Assembly (NCBI GenBank): GCA_009684525.1
Contig: WKKR01000001.1
Span: 1,302,001-1,366,000 of the forward strand
Reading direction: 5' to 3'
DNA: 64,000 bases
From: Geobacter sp.
GTDB taxonomy: Bacteria; Desulfobacterota; Desulfuromonadia; Geobacterales; DSM-12255
Shown: positions 41,701 through 50,697 of the stretch, in pieces
How positions within the stretch are numbered: the stretch's first letter is position 1
Layout of the letters: each line of letters opens with the position of its first letter
Position numbers and translations under genes: made by a program
Notes under the pieces: model-generated
What the model was told of the DNA's origin: nothing
Databases searched by the model: none
What the model saw: the letters and a program-made list of their open reading frames with translations, nothing else

Positions 41701-42364
41701 GGGAACCGACAAAGTTGGTAGTCGTTTTCCGGAGTTCATCTACCGTCAGATTGGCGTTGGGATTCATCAGGGCGTAGGATACGCAGTCCTTGACGTAGCG
41801 CCGCATGGAAGCATCCAGATTGCTGTCCACTGCCGACAGGGGAATGCTGGTGAGCTGAGCCAGTCCCAGGAATCCTTTCCCGCCCGCCTGGCTCTGATAG
41901 TTCAGCGGGTCACCAGCAGTGGTGACAATATCTACCAACCCCCGCTCGACCTTGTTGAGGATACCGGCCACTGCCACCACGCCATCCGGAATGCCGCCCA
42001 CCGCCTGGTTCTTGTTGTAGACCGGGTCGTAGACATGGATGGTTCCCTTCGGCACCACCAGGGCCAGGTAGACCATGACGCCGATCAGGGTCGGTACGAT
42101 CCAGGTCATGACAGAACCATTGGCAGTTCCCAGAGACTTGGCGAACACCGTCACGCCGCCGAAGAACAGACCGGCAGTGATTACCACGAAATAGAGCGAC
42201 TTGTAGGCATTGTCGCCGAAGATCAGCGCCAGTTTGCCGAAGGCGTTCACCACGGCGTCATGGCCTCCCCAGACATAGAACTCCATGTCCAGGGCCAGCG
42301 CCATGGTCGGGATCAGCACCAGCAGAAGCGCCAGCCCCAGCCTAGATACGGTCCGAATCGACAT
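38756..42364 (-). CDS. traG: Conjugative transfer protein TraG (F-type)
   Basis: A 1202-residue TraG. The N-terminal half is a membrane domain with a signal-like start (LGLALLLVLIPTMALAL) and helices around residues 45-125 and 390-540 (LPFLALFIPTPLIGKAVGIIAGFFIWLTAW). The C-terminal half (residues about 550-1200) is a long soluble, Gly/Ser/Gln-rich region. TraG builds the F pilus and stabilises mating pairs; its C-terminal part also acts in exclusion. ATG 42364 follows CAGGAGTCGTGC and overlaps the upstream gene by 23 bases. Confidence 0.88.
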   Translation of the reverse strand: MSIRTVSRLGLALLLVLIPTMALALDMEFYVWGGHDAVVNAFGKLALIFGDNAYKSLYFVVITAGLFFGGVTVFAKSLGTANGSVMTWIVPTLIGVMVYLALVVPKGTIHVYDPVYNKNQAVGGIPDGVVAVAGILNKVERGLVDIVTTAGDPLNYQSQAGGKGFLGLAQLTSIPLSAVDSNLDASMRRYVKDCVSYALMNPNANLTVDELRKTTTNFVGSLDKAVNPAIWTVYYNAANPQGQALTCTDAWTNIKGALTPASLTKNIDSVCANLGYDVTDAAAVTQCKSVLNNVNSGTGLGAASIDDFLKQAYISQRLEEIFRSGNAAGATNYQFLLNASGAMKSANEWLPILKAALTAIAVGLLPFLALFIPTPLIGKAVGIIAGFFIWLTAWGVTDAIVHQFAVDYANQAYEMVRQNKLGMDALYFFPDQTVKILGMFGTLRMSGMMLATVITGMLIKFGGHAMAMMTGGLGSQVQSAGSRAAHEVEDPAGRASAMQRNVTAMPTQAWSNEHSFQARQAQSLVGMSAKTTAASDMIRDFGMDFSSRMAADGELGRTIGFGGAGRAMRENGLSSSYDLKSFDGRLGLDKSAAVRDVVGNSYGGDTHAFAQMGVANDRALANVFGNGDNYAGFLTANMDKSVGQLQGEMGAYAGARSLGFSGSWREFNSLRSEISALGDYANADAVRTIADSYGISSAHLMQMNSLFNQGKQASEVSGLSNQLGGPVAAGTEAGRVVATETGGKIQGIYAGGGYDNYQQLIGNDVSGRIARNQLVHSAADQMVGKVAPHLTNDQEMYQNGHLTERGFAEMQKAMEGQNITFTTTDGKSVVNVGMDGGVVNSTEAGTVAKGDRGKSLDLQKQLKGAGFQSAAAHVARMSGQAFDYKADYDRNGNLASFSIDQGGRVQKFDLGQSRTGTDIERLDRNVSTVDKGLRKTVGDFIKTGYENQSLNVSRKSGSYMIQAGGKQMMVNGDWYYAKNDKTGKTEVVGGSFSNGLDGNVLMYAKDKDGNLHYSQVQGKMDKSGNLVAGKRSEIAEDQFIQMSQQGAAVVSTRSGGGITGSIHADGGVKADYSSSQVVGTRVESKQNLAGSAASQEFTDGRSINAGTAATTIAVGQGALHETAGIVGDVAKTVGPYKAAVTKREEAANVAASTAERDIARAAEQQSRSVQQQMQRTSKILQYQSKNSPLPRSGGPQPKGTRR

Positions 42365-43082
42365 GCACGACTCCTGCGGCAATGAGTTTGCGGTTGCGCA
42401 GCCACGCGACGAACATGGCGGCAATGGGTATAATGATGAACACCGCTGTCGAGACCAGGACGAAGTAGGCAGAGATGAGGAAGATCCCCTTGAACCCCTG
42501 AACCCAGTAATAGACCTTGGCGACGGTTGCAGGCGTGGTTTTGGCGTAATAGAGTTTTGCCACGGCCCAGAGCACGTTACTGTCCGAGAAGATCTTGAAG
42601 TAGAGGAAATGGAAGGCGATGAAGGCCACCACCGCCTTGACTATTGCCCCGAAAACCATCCCTCCCAGAAGGTTCAGCACCATGGCCCGAGTGTACTCGC
42701 CGATGAAACAGGTGGAGGCCTTGGCCATGAAGATGGCGTACCCCAGCGAGAACCCGAGCGCCAGCAGGAAGGCGCTGAACTTGTCGAACAGGGTTGGCGA
42801 CGGGTCGCCGAACATGGGGATGTACTGTTCGATCACCCCTATGGCAATTGGAGTGAGGAGCGCCGAAACAATCCCCGAGGCAAAGGAACTCCTGAACCCC
42901 ACCTCCATGAATTCCAGCCGCTGCTTGGTGGTCAGGAAGCGTGACTTGATCATGCAGCCCCCCAGCTCATTGGCGAAATTCTGGTCGATGTACGAGATTG
43001 CCTCCAGGAGGCCTCGCGGGTGGATCTCGTTGCTCGGTGGCACCGGCATGATGTCCGGTGTACTGTGACTATCCTTCGACAC
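42342..43082 (-). CDS. Multi-span membrane protein of the transfer operon
   Basis: A 246-residue protein with about four membrane helices (SFASGIVSALLTPIAIGVI; FLLALGFSLGYAIFM; LNLLGGMVFGAIVKAVVAFIAFHFLYF; ISAYFVLVSTAVFIIIPIAAMFVAWL) and a polar N-terminus. It lies between the small membrane gene and traG and overlaps traG. I do not recognise a standard F-type Tra family; it may be an element-specific inner-membrane part of the channel. Confidence 0.65.
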   Translation of the reverse strand: MSKDSHSTPDIMPVPPSNEIHPRGLLEAISYIDQNFANELGGCMIKSRFLTTKQRLEFMEVGFRSSFASGIVSALLTPIAIGVIEQYIPMFGDPSPTLFDKFSAFLLALGFSLGYAIFMAKASTCFIGEYTRAMVLNLLGGMVFGAIVKAVVAFIAFHFLYFKIFSDSNVLWAVAKLYYAKTTPATVAKVYYWVQGFKGIFLISAYFVLVSTAVFIIIPIAAMFVAWLRNRKLIAAGVVHVDSDRI

Positions 43083-43090
43083 GTCCTCTC

Positions 43091-43342
43091 CTATCCCGTG
43101 AATGAACGGATCAGATTCATGATCCCGCCGCCATAGGCGACAATGGCCGCCAGCAGCAGGCAGATGGCAGCCAGAGTCGGATTGCGCTGTCGCACCCCGA
43201 CCCAGAAGGCGGATACCACCAGGGCGACGAAGAAGCAGCGCCCCCAGAAGCCATAGAGGATCGTGGCGAAGAGCTTCTGCCAGAAGCCGGTGTATTCGGC
43301 CTGCCCCATGTAGTGCAGCGGATTGAGTTTCTCGATGGGCAC
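43091..43342 (-). CDS. Small two-span membrane protein of the transfer operon
   Basis: An 83-residue protein with two hydrophobic segments (GRCFFVALVVSAFWVGV and LAAICLLLAAIVAYGGGI) and an N-terminus IEKLNPLHYMGQAEYTGFWQKLF. The best start is GTG 43342 behind GAGAGGATTAGC. It sits directly after the TraF-like peptidase gene. No family recognised. Confidence 0.6.
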   Translation of the reverse strand: MPIEKLNPLHYMGQAEYTGFWQKLFATILYGFWGRCFFVALVVSAFWVGVRQRNPTLAAICLLLAAIVAYGGGIMNLIRSFTG

Positions 43343-43352
43343 GCTAATCCTC

Positions 43353-43847
43353 TCAGAAGATCGGGTAGGCTCTCGCCAGGATGCGGCTCTTGTCCACGAA
43401 GCCGAAATACCGCGAATCGTAGCTGTCCTTGTGCTCACCCATCACGAACATGGCCCCCTTGGGGACAATGCCGTTGAAGGCGAAGTGCTGCAGCGGTGCC
43501 CCCTTGAGTGAAAAGTCCTTGGCCCTGACCAGGTACTCGCCGTTGCAGTAGAACTTCTTCTCCGCGTCCACGGTGAGCAGATCCCCCTCATTGCATCCCA
43601 CGAGCTTCATCATATCCTCCGACTTCTTCATCCCGACCCTGGCAGCCAGTTCCTTGTCGTGGAACAGAACATACTCTCCCCGTCCCACACGGTCCGGGTT
43701 CCGGGTGAGCCAGTAGACCCGGTGTTTGAGAGATGGCGTCAGGGTGACGCTGACCTTGTAAGGGAGCAGCGTACCCGCGATAAGCAGGCAGGTGATCGCC
43801 AGCCAGAGCCGCCAGTTATGGAAATCAAGGCTTAACGGTTTCGGCAT
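43353..43847 (-). CDS. traF: TraF/TrhF-type S26 signal peptidase
   Basis: A 164-residue membrane peptidase of the conjugative S26 type. One N-terminal helix (WLAITCLLIAGTLLP) precedes SVTLTPSLKHRVYWL with the likely catalytic Ser near 39. A Lys-bearing MKLVGCNEGD follows, and the end has the family signature MFVMGEHKDSYDSRYFGFV. Such enzymes mature the pilin or make cyclic pili. Its start at 43847 overlaps the end of the trbI gene by 23 bases. The pilin encoded at 58715-59014 is the probable substrate. Confidence 0.82.
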   Translation of the reverse strand: MPKPLSLDFHNWRLWLAITCLLIAGTLLPYKVSVTLTPSLKHRVYWLTRNPDRVGRGEYVLFHDKELAARVGMKKSEDMMKLVGCNEGDLLTVDAEKKFYCNGEYLVRAKDFSLKGAPLQHFAFNGIVPKGAMFVMGEHKDSYDSRYFGFVDKSRILARAYPIF

Positions 43848-44247
43848 TGCGCACCACCGCGTCACCCATGATGATCACCCGGTTCTTTGGTATGGCTGTA
43901 ATGACCGCCTCAAGACGGTCGAAACTCTTCCGCAGCTCGTCATCGTTCAGCTTGCCGGCAAGGTAGTTGTCCCGCTGCTGGGCGATGTACCCCTTGATAT
44001 CGACGGCCACGACCTTCTGGGCATACCAGTGGTCATACCCGGCAACGGTTGCCAAAGATGCTGCCAAAGATACCGCCAGACAGATGCCAATCAGGGCCAG
44101 TGTACCTGGTTGCCGTTTGGTTTGCTCTTTGGGGTACGTTTTGGGAGGCTCTTTCGGTACCGACACGGCATCCATCTCTTCAGAGGCTTCACTGGTTTTT
44201 ATACTGATCATTTCACTCATTGATTGTGACTCTCTTTCCTCGTTCAT
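43825..44247 (-). CDS. trbI: Conjugative transfer protein TrbI (F-type)
   Basis: A 140-residue inner-membrane protein: a polar N-terminus, one helix (TLALIGICLAVSLAASLATVAGY) and a periplasmic part VVAVDIKGYIAQQRDNYLAGKLNDDELRKSF. This matches the F-type TrbI pattern (V-x-FDxKG...). TrbI influences pilus retraction and length. It overlaps trbC by ATGA. Confidence 0.72.
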   Translation of the reverse strand: MNEERESQSMSEMISIKTSEASEEMDAVSVPKEPPKTYPKEQTKRQPGTLALIGICLAVSLAASLATVAGYDHWYAQKVVAVDIKGYIAQQRDNYLAGKLNDDELRKSFDRLEAVITAIPKNRVIIMGDAVVRNAETVKP

Positions 44248-45230
44248 TTCCGGTCACCCGAGACGGTCAGTAGTGCGGCCAGTGAATCCGACCCGCTCTC
44301 CCTCCGGATCTGGTCGAGCAGATATTCCAGTCTGGCGTCTCCGTATGCCGCATAGTGATCCGAGATGGTGGTATTCTTGGGATCTCCCTCGCTCAAACCG
44401 GCATCCTCGGTCTTGAGCCCGCGGGTATAGACCACGGCAGGAACCCGGTCGATCCGGTACCGGCGGAATAGCAGGGGATCAACGACCAGCCCTGCCGGCA
44501 GCATCTCGCAGCCACCGTTCTGGGGGCGGCATGCCTGGTCGCGCTGCAACACCGAAGCAATGAAACCGATAGTCGGCTGGATCTTGGTCATCCCGTCCAC
44601 GAATCCACGCATGACCAGGGAAACATTCGGGTCACCCAACCGGGCCACGGAGGCTGCATAGTTCCTGATGGTCGCAAGGGGCATCGCCGACGAGATGAAG
44701 ACGTAGACCCGCTCGGACGCGGCCAACTTGCCCTTCGGTGCTTCCTTACCCTTGTCAGTGTAATAACCGGAGATCTTGTCCCCGAACACTTCCGATTTGA
44801 TCCGCTCCGTCTCGCTCTTCACCCGCAACTGGAATTCATCCGAGTGGTAGTAGGAATCGAGCGTTCCGGCCAGATCTGCCATCTCTTTCTCGTGCCGGTT
44901 CCCGGGAACGGTCATCTCTTTCGCAAGCCGGTCGGCATTGGACAGGCTATTGGCCAGGTCCGGCACAGTCAGCCCCTCCACATCAGTCTCCTTCCACAAG
45001 GTTCCCTCAACGACTACCTTCACTTTCTTCAACTTCGTTTCGATGTATGCCCGACCCGACTTGCCGGTGCAGACACCGACCTTCCTAAGATGGACCGTAT
45101 CCTCAACCACCCTGTCCACCACACAGCAGGTGTCGGGAGTGGCGATGTACCCTGGAGTGCCGGCAGCTGCGACCGTACAAGACGAAGCAACCGCAAGGCA
45201 GCAGATCAATTGAGCGCATAGCCGACGCAA
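44244..45230 (-). CDS. trbC: Conjugative pilus assembly protein TrbC (F-type)
   Basis: A 328-residue exported protein. An N-terminal signal peptide precedes Cys-containing sequence (TPDTCCVVDRVVEDT). The C-terminal domain is F-type TrbC: VYVFISSAMPLATIRNYAASVARLGDPNVSLVMRGFVDG, then GLVVDPLLFRRYRIDRVPAVVY. The best start is TTG 45230, five bases after AGGAGG; the frame is open further upstream but overlaps traU. TrbC acts with TraW in the periplasm in pilus assembly. Confidence 0.85.
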   Translation of the reverse strand: MRRLCAQLICCLAVASSCTVAAAGTPGYIATPDTCCVVDRVVEDTVHLRKVGVCTGKSGRAYIETKLKKVKVVVEGTLWKETDVEGLTVPDLANSLSNADRLAKEMTVPGNRHEKEMADLAGTLDSYYHSDEFQLRVKSETERIKSEVFGDKISGYYTDKGKEAPKGKLAASERVYVFISSAMPLATIRNYAASVARLGDPNVSLVMRGFVDGMTKIQPTIGFIASVLQRDQACRPQNGGCEMLPAGLVVDPLLFRRYRIDRVPAVVYTRGLKTEDAGLSEGDPKNTTISDHYAAYGDARLEYLLDQIRRESGSDSLAALLTVSGDRK

Positions 45231-46234
45231 CAGACCCTCCTTCGTGTCAGTGACCAGAGAAAATTGTCCGGTGACGTATTGGTTGTCCCGAAGGGGGGAT
45301 TCTTCGCCGTCCCCCAGATCAGTGACGGCCGGCCAATGGGGATGCAGTCGTTGCCGCGTACCGGTCGGGCGATCTGGAGCCGGTAATTGCTCTTGACCAG
45401 GATCGGCGTCACGACCCCGGCGCTGGCGCACTGGTTGATGCCGGTATCGTAAAGGAGCGTTTCTCTGCCGAGTTTGAACAGCATCCGGGCCGCCAGGCCG
45501 GCGTTGACGTTAAACGGGTTGTTCTCGATCATGCTCCCCGACAGGGGGTAGAAGGAGCCCCAGCTCCCCATGCACCAGAACAGGGGATCGATGGGATACG
45601 ACATGGTCGCTCCCACGCTATCGGCAACGCATGCCAGCTGCGACACCGGGTTGCCGAACAGGAGCGCCTCCGGGTTGATGATGAATGACAGGCTGTCGTC
45701 ATTCCACATGGGGTCAACTTCGGTCATGTAGGCCAGGTCGAAGGCCTTGTTTTCGGCACAGGGGAAATCCATGAACAGCTTCAGGATCGACCAGGCCGGG
45801 AAATAGAAGTAATGGGCCTGTTGGAAGGCGTAGTCGGAGTCGCCGTACTCCTTGCTCCGGTTCTCCCCGGACGAGAAGCCCGGCTTCGGGTTGGTCATGC
45901 CGGTGCCCATGACCGGGAAGCAGAACGGGTCCTTCACGGTCTCGATCAGACGGGCATGCTCCCAGAATGCGGTTGACACGCCGATGATCAAGACCCCCTT
46001 GCTGTCGGGACAGGCACAGACCGGCGAGGTGATATTACCTGGTGCCGGCTCGGCGCCATTGCCATAAGAGACGCTCCCCATCTTTACCGGGAACATGCAC
46101 TGCCAGCAGATGTCGGTCACCGGGTTGAGCACCTTCCCCTTGCAACTACCGCCGGCACCCCAGGCGAGTGGTACTGTCATGATGAGCACGATCAGCGTGA
46201 AGATCGGGATGTTATGGTTCAGGTTCATCCTCAT
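45206..46234 (-). CDS. traU: Conjugative transfer protein TraU
   Basis: A 342-residue exported TraU: signal peptide to about residue 23 (IVLIMTVPLAWGA), then GSCKGKVLNPVTDICWQCMFPVKMGS, CACPDSKGV, ...FWCMGSWGSFYPLSG and many other conserved cysteines of the family, which form disulfides in the periplasm. TraU is needed for DNA transfer and pilus formation. The start is ATG 46234 or 46228. It overlaps its neighbours on both sides. Confidence 0.92.
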   Translation of the reverse strand: MRMNLNHNIPIFTLIVLIMTVPLAWGAGGSCKGKVLNPVTDICWQCMFPVKMGSVSYGNGAEPAPGNITSPVCACPDSKGVLIIGVSTAFWEHARLIETVKDPFCFPVMGTGMTNPKPGFSSGENRSKEYGDSDYAFQQAHYFYFPAWSILKLFMDFPCAENKAFDLAYMTEVDPMWNDDSLSFIINPEALLFGNPVSQLACVADSVGATMSYPIDPLFWCMGSWGSFYPLSGSMIENNPFNVNAGLAARMLFKLGRETLLYDTGINQCASAGVVTPILVKSNYRLQIARPVRGNDCIPIGRPSLIWGTAKNPPFGTTNTSPDNFLWSLTRRRVCCVGYALN

Positions 46235-46679
46235 ATCGCACCTTGAATTCGGACCCTTCGTCCGTGATGATGATTGACCGCTTATTCCCGGTTGGATAGC
46301 GACCGACAGTTCCTTTGCCATTGGTGGAACTGCTGTTGATCTGGAGTTGCTCAGGGGATATCTCACCCCAATCACGGGCACGGAACCGGTTCTGCATTGC
46401 CAGCACCTCTTCCATGAACTTCCCGTCACTGCTGAAGTCATCCAGCACCCTGCGGGTCAGCACGAACTGCTTCCCCCGCTCGGAATCTGTCCCCATGGAT
46501 GCAGGTCTGGTGGCAGCCCTGCCGGCCATCGCAACCCAGCTGACCGGCGCCAGGATCGGTGCGGCCACGGATGGCAGGCGGGATGTCTCCTCCACCGTTG
46601 TCCAAGATTCATGGGAACACCCGGAACACAGCGCAATGATGCAGGCTGTTGCCAGGCGACGTAATAGCTGCGACTTCAT
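46212..46679 (-). CDS. Lipoprotein of the transfer operon
   Basis: A 155-residue lipoprotein: the N-terminus MKSQLLRRLATACIIALCSG ends in a lipobox (ALCSGC), followed by SHESWTTVEETSR. The C-terminal part is soluble and charged (GNKRSIIITDEGSEFKVRYEDEPEP). It is coded between traW and traU, overlapping both. It may contribute to the outer-membrane side of the pilus machine; no named family is recognised. Confidence 0.68.
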   Translation of the reverse strand: MKSQLLRRLATACIIALCSGCSHESWTTVEETSRLPSVAAPILAPVSWVAMAGRAATRPASMGTDSERGKQFVLTRRVLDDFSSDGKFMEEVLAMQNRFRARDWGEISPEQLQINSSSTNGKGTVGRYPTGNKRSIIITDEGSEFKVRYEDEPEP

Positions 46680-47320
46680 GGTGCCCCCTTCCTGCCATGT
46701 GCTGGTGTACCGATAATCTTTGTCAGCTTGACCTCCGTTACCTCCATGATCCGTCCCTTCTGCCTGACAACTGACGGCACCGCCTGCAGCTTGAGCCGTT
46801 CAACGATCTTGCGGTCGGCATAGAACAACGGGCGGCTGATCTTCTTCGACACGGCCCCGAAGCTCCCCCCGGTGAGAAGGAGTGTCACATCGAGCCGCTT
46901 GTCATACTCGGAAGCTGCAAACCATTTCACCTGGTCCGCGTCGGTGCCGTCGATGACCACCAGCGTTTTCGGGTAGGTCACGTAGTCGAGCGGATTGAAG
47001 GTATATCCCTTCGGATAGAGGATGCCCCCCTTGCCGTCGGGAACATCGATTTCTGTGGTATAGGTCATATCAACCGGGAAGCTCCGGTTCCGCTTCGCAC
47101 GCGGCAGGCGCACCCGGTCCGGCGGCCCCTGGAAGTTCTCGACCTTCTGTTTGTCCAGCACCTTGTGCCAGTCCACCTGCCTGGCCCGTTCCTCGATCTC
47201 GGCCAGGGCATCCCGCTCCGCAATCCTGTACGTCATGCCGAAGGTGCCAAGTTCTTTGGCCTGTGCCGATGAAACGCACACCATCAACCCAATCGCTGCC
47301 AGTCCGTTGCGTATGGTCAT
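46676..47320 (-). CDS. traW: Conjugative transfer protein TraW
   Basis: A 214-residue exported protein: signal peptide (GLAAIGLMVCVSSAQA), then KELGTFGMTYRIAERDALAEIEERARQVDW, the hallmark start of mature TraW, and later YVTYPKTLVVIDGTDADQVKWF and LFYADRKIVERLKLQAVPSVV. TraW works with TrbC and TraU in F-pilus assembly. It overlaps traN and the lipoprotein gene by four bases each. Confidence 0.9.
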   Translation of the reverse strand: MTIRNGLAAIGLMVCVSSAQAKELGTFGMTYRIAERDALAEIEERARQVDWHKVLDKQKVENFQGPPDRVRLPRAKRNRSFPVDMTYTTEIDVPDGKGGILYPKGYTFNPLDYVTYPKTLVVIDGTDADQVKWFAASEYDKRLDVTLLLTGGSFGAVSKKISRPLFYADRKIVERLKLQAVPSVVRQKGRIMEVTEVKLTKIIGTPAHGRKGAP

Positions 47321-50300
47321 TTCGTGGTCGCCTGATACTTGTTCTGGATGTTCTGCATGATGGTCTGTTGTGAACCATCGATCTTGGTAGCAAGATCCTT
47401 CTGTACGTCTTCGAAGTATTCCGACAGATCGATCCGCGAGAAATCCAGGGACTGGAATTCATCGGGGGTGAAGCCACGGCAGTTGGGAGCTTCCGGTACC
47501 CCCCAGGCGCCGTTCGGCTGAAACGATTGCAGTTGCGGTCTCCCTTGTTCATGGATGATCCTCGCCATTTTCGAGTTGAAGCAACAGAAGCTCTTGGCCT
47601 TCTGCACACATCCCACCAGCGGCCATTTCTTCTGGCAGTAATCCCCCACGTAGTGACAGTCCTTGGCGGCATTCTGCATCCCGGTCTGGATATCACCCTG
47701 GTCACAGCCGCTCCCCATCAGCACCTTCATCACCACCATCACGACGATGGCAATGGCAATGGTGGCCGGATTGAACAGCGCAGCAGCGTAGGCCTGAAGA
47801 CCAGCGCCAAGGGCCGATGCTCCTGTCGCCCCACTGGCCATGGTAGCGTATGCACCGGTAGCTGCCGCTCCTGAAAGCGTGGTTGTGGTGCCGGTAGCCG
47901 TGACCACGGTCATGGAGGTGACAGCTCCGGTTGCCGTGGTCGAGATAGCCGAAATCTGGGCCGCTCCAGTGACCAACGCATTGCCGTAATAGGCGACCTG
48001 GCCGATTTCATAGGCCATCTGAATGCCCTGAGCGGCATACTGTATGTTGTTGCCGGTATCCTCCGAGGCGACCTTGTCGCTTTCACAGCAGTTGTTGAGG
48101 TACCCGACCGTCATCCCCGGGGGACGGCAGCGGGACGCCTTGCCGTTGAAAATGTAGATCTGGCCAAGGCAGTTACCGTTCGCATCTTTCGGTCCATCGT
48201 CCTGCAGCATCGACTCGTCGAGAGTAGTGGTCACTTCTGATCCGGGCGCACCCGGGTTGAAGCAGGGATTCGGGGAACACTGCATTTTCCCTTGATATTC
48301 CATGCACGCGTACTGAGTCCCAAGCGGACAGGTATTGAACCCCTCGAAACAGCTGTCCTTCTGGGGGTTGTAGATGCCGGCGCCACTGCAGATCGGCACG
48401 GCCTCGCACTTGCCGATAGGAAGCGGCGTGTAGGTGGTTCCTGCCGGACAGTCGTGCTGGACGTCGGAAACGCATTTGTCGAGCGTGGCAGTAAACTTGA
48501 TGGTGGCAGCTTGGGAAAAGGTCGAGTCCTGCGGGCAGGAAACCGGCTGCAGGCATTTGAAATCGGCCTGGCTCCACGAATAGCTGCCGCAATCCCTGGT
48601 CAGAGTGGCCTGACATACATTGAGGCTCGCGTCATAGGCGCCATTGGCGCAGACCGGTGCGGAGTAGCAGAGGTTGGCGCCGGCATCGAGCGCATAAGTG
48701 CCGCAATCCTTGGTGATGACCGCCTCGCACTGATCGGTTGCCGTATTCAATGTGCCGTTCGGACAAGAAGGCACCAGAACACAGAGACCACTGGCGCTGT
48801 CATAGGTCCCCTGGGTACAGGTCGGTGTATAGGCGGCCCAGCAGACATCAAGATTCGGATCGAAGTTGCCGCCGGAACAGGTCGGATTGGTAGCTGAAAG
48901 ACACTGGTTACCATTGATCAGCGCCTGCCCGGGGGGACAGACCATCTGGGTCGATGACATGGTGAACGAACCGGAAAGCATCCAGTCGCTGGCCGGTGAA
49001 CCGTCAGCACAGTAGCGGTCCATGAAGTAGTAACTGCAGTTGCCGACACTGTCGCACTGCAACGCCGAAAGTGCATACCCGGTGCTGGTCAGCTCGGTCC
49101 TGCTCAGCAGATTGAGCGGCGACTGGATGGTGATCGAATCGGAACCGAGGCAGCAGTAGTTGGCGACAACACTCACCTGTCCTTGCGGACCGCTCGGGCA
49201 GGAAATGTTGACGTTGCAGCAGGAGTCGGCGTAAGAGGCGCAGAGGAATGACTTTGGACTGCAGGCGAGCACCTGTTGGGAACTGGCAGCGGAGATGGCG
49301 TCGCACTTGTTGGTCACTCCGTTGTAGGTGGTTCCGGGCGGGCATTCCGGGGCCTTCTCGCACCGGGAACGACCTGCATTGTAGGTGTACCCATTGGGGC
49401 ACGAAGGGACAAAGGGCTGGACGCACAGATTGTAGGCGCCATTGTAGCTGCCATAGGTGCAGATCGGCGCCCGCTGGCAAATACCGGTCTGGGCATTGTA
49501 ATAATAGCCGTTGGCGCTGTCACAGACCGGCATCCAGGCCTTCTCGCAGCGGTCACGGGCGGCAATGAACGACCCACCGCTGCTGCAGCTGGCCGACTTC
49601 ACGCAGCGGTCATAGGTCGGGCTGGCCGGGTTGGCGTCATAGGCATAGCCGGCAGGACAGACATTCTGGACCAGTTTCTCGCACCGGTCGGCAACCGTGT
49701 TGAAAGTACCGTTTTCCGGGCAGACTATATCCTTCACACACTTATCGATGCTGGAATCCCAGGTGTAGCCGCTGCCACAGATATTCTGGGCCGTTGCCTG
49801 GCACATGTCGCGGTTCGTTTCCAGGGTCGAGCCATTCGGACAGACCGGTGCGGTATAGGTTTCAACGCATTCCGTGGAACCGACCGGGCAGAATTGTCCT
49901 TGAGCTGTCTGAATGCAGTTGGCTGTTTCTTCCGGGTCACCGGCATAGCCGTTGTTGTTCAGATCCTGACCGCACATGATGTTATTGATGGCATTTGGAT
50001 CAGGAGGCGGCGGTGGCGGTGGTGGCGGAGGCGGGGTAATAGTGCCGGGATCGATGTACGACAGAGCGCAGTCGAGCTTCCCTGAAAATTCCACGATCTG
50101 AGAGCTTCTCGTCCCATCGATGCCACTCGTCCAGACACCGTCACTCCCCATGACGACCGCCTGCGGGTCCTGACCGGTATAGGGTCCGCTTGCCGGCCAT
50201 TTGCTGAATGAGAGCCCGGAACCATCAATGGCAGCGAAACCACTTGGACCGAACTCCTTCCAGGCATCGATATAGGTGCTCTTATCCGATGACGAGACCC

Positions 50301-50691
50301 CCAAATAGGCACCATACCGCTTGATCAGGAAATCCAATGTCTGCTGGCTGTCCACACGTACCGGTTTTGCCGCCCCGAACTGCCCGAGAGAAAGCATCCG
50401 CTTGAGCGAAGCCGTATCAGTGCCGGTCATCAGATATTCCCGGCTGATATTCGCCGAAAAATCGAAATAGATGTCGGGAAGCGACTGACTGCCGCTGACC
50501 GCTGATTTGGCGATGGCGTAGGTCTTGCCGTTGAACTCGGTGAAAAACGCCAGGGCATCGACGTAACGGTAGGTGGTTCCCGTCGTGATCGTGTCCTGGC
50601 AACTGACAACAGCCTGCGCGGTAGAAACAACTCCTGATAGTGTAAGGAGCAGAACGGCGTAGATTGCTGAGTAGACAATTCGGAATAGCAT
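47317..50691 (-). CDS. traN: Large TraN-like mating-pair stabilisation protein
   Basis: A 1124-residue exported protein with a signal peptide (VLLLTLSGVVSTAQA). After an N-terminal domain of about 210 residues comes an 11-proline stretch, then a long series of cysteine repeats of the form C-P-x-G-x-x-Y/F...C (at least eight copies between residues about 280 and 480, more after 640). A C-terminal region follows with hydrophobic Gly/Ala-rich sequence near 980-1050. TraN is an outer-membrane adhesin that contacts the recipient. This protein is about twice the size of F TraN. Start 50691; TraW follows by ATGA overlap. Confidence 0.82.
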   Translation of the reverse strand: MLFRIVYSAIYAVLLLTLSGVVSTAQAVVSCQDTITTGTTYRYVDALAFFTEFNGKTYAIAKSAVSGSQSLPDIYFDFSANISREYLMTGTDTASLKRMLSLGQFGAAKPVRVDSQQTLDFLIKRYGAYLGVSSSDKSTYIDAWKEFGPSGFAAIDGSGLSFSKWPASGPYTGQDPQAVVMGSDGVWTSGIDGTRSSQIVEFSGKLDCALSYIDPGTITPPPPPPPPPPPDPNAINNIMCGQDLNNNGYAGDPEETANCIQTAQGQFCPVGSTECVETYTAPVCPNGSTLETNRDMCQATAQNICGSGYTWDSSIDKCVKDIVCPENGTFNTVADRCEKLVQNVCPAGYAYDANPASPTYDRCVKSASCSSGGSFIAARDRCEKAWMPVCDSANGYYYNAQTGICQRAPICTYGSYNGAYNLCVQPFVPSCPNGYTYNAGRSRCEKAPECPPGTTYNGVTNKCDAISAASSQQVLACSPKSFLCASYADSCCNVNISCPSGPQGQVSVVANYCCLGSDSITIQSPLNLLSRTELTSTGYALSALQCDSVGNCSYYFMDRYCADGSPASDWMLSGSFTMSSTQMVCPPGQALINGNQCLSATNPTCSGGNFDPNLDVCWAAYTPTCTQGTYDSASGLCVLVPSCPNGTLNTATDQCEAVITKDCGTYALDAGANLCYSAPVCANGAYDASLNVCQATLTRDCGSYSWSQADFKCLQPVSCPQDSTFSQAATIKFTATLDKCVSDVQHDCPAGTTYTPLPIGKCEAVPICSGAGIYNPQKDSCFEGFNTCPLGTQYACMEYQGKMQCSPNPCFNPGAPGSEVTTTLDESMLQDDGPKDANGNCLGQIYIFNGKASRCRPPGMTVGYLNNCCESDKVASEDTGNNIQYAAQGIQMAYEIGQVAYYGNALVTGAAQISAISTTATGAVTSMTVVTATGTTTTLSGAAATGAYATMASGATGASALGAGLQAYAAALFNPATIAIAIVVMVVMKVLMGSGCDQGDIQTGMQNAAKDCHYVGDYCQKKWPLVGCVQKAKSFCCFNSKMARIIHEQGRPQLQSFQPNGAWGVPEAPNCRGFTPDEFQSLDFSRIDLSEYFEDVQKDLATKIDGSQQTIMQNIQNKYQATTK

Positions 50692-50697
50692 CTGGTC

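Noticed and set aside
40799-42385. 528-residue plus-strand frame
   Set aside because: Antisense shadow of traG, His/Gln/Arg-rich as expected from the opposite strand.
49276-50085. 269-residue plus-strand frame
   Set aside because: Antisense shadow of the Cys-rich traN repeats.
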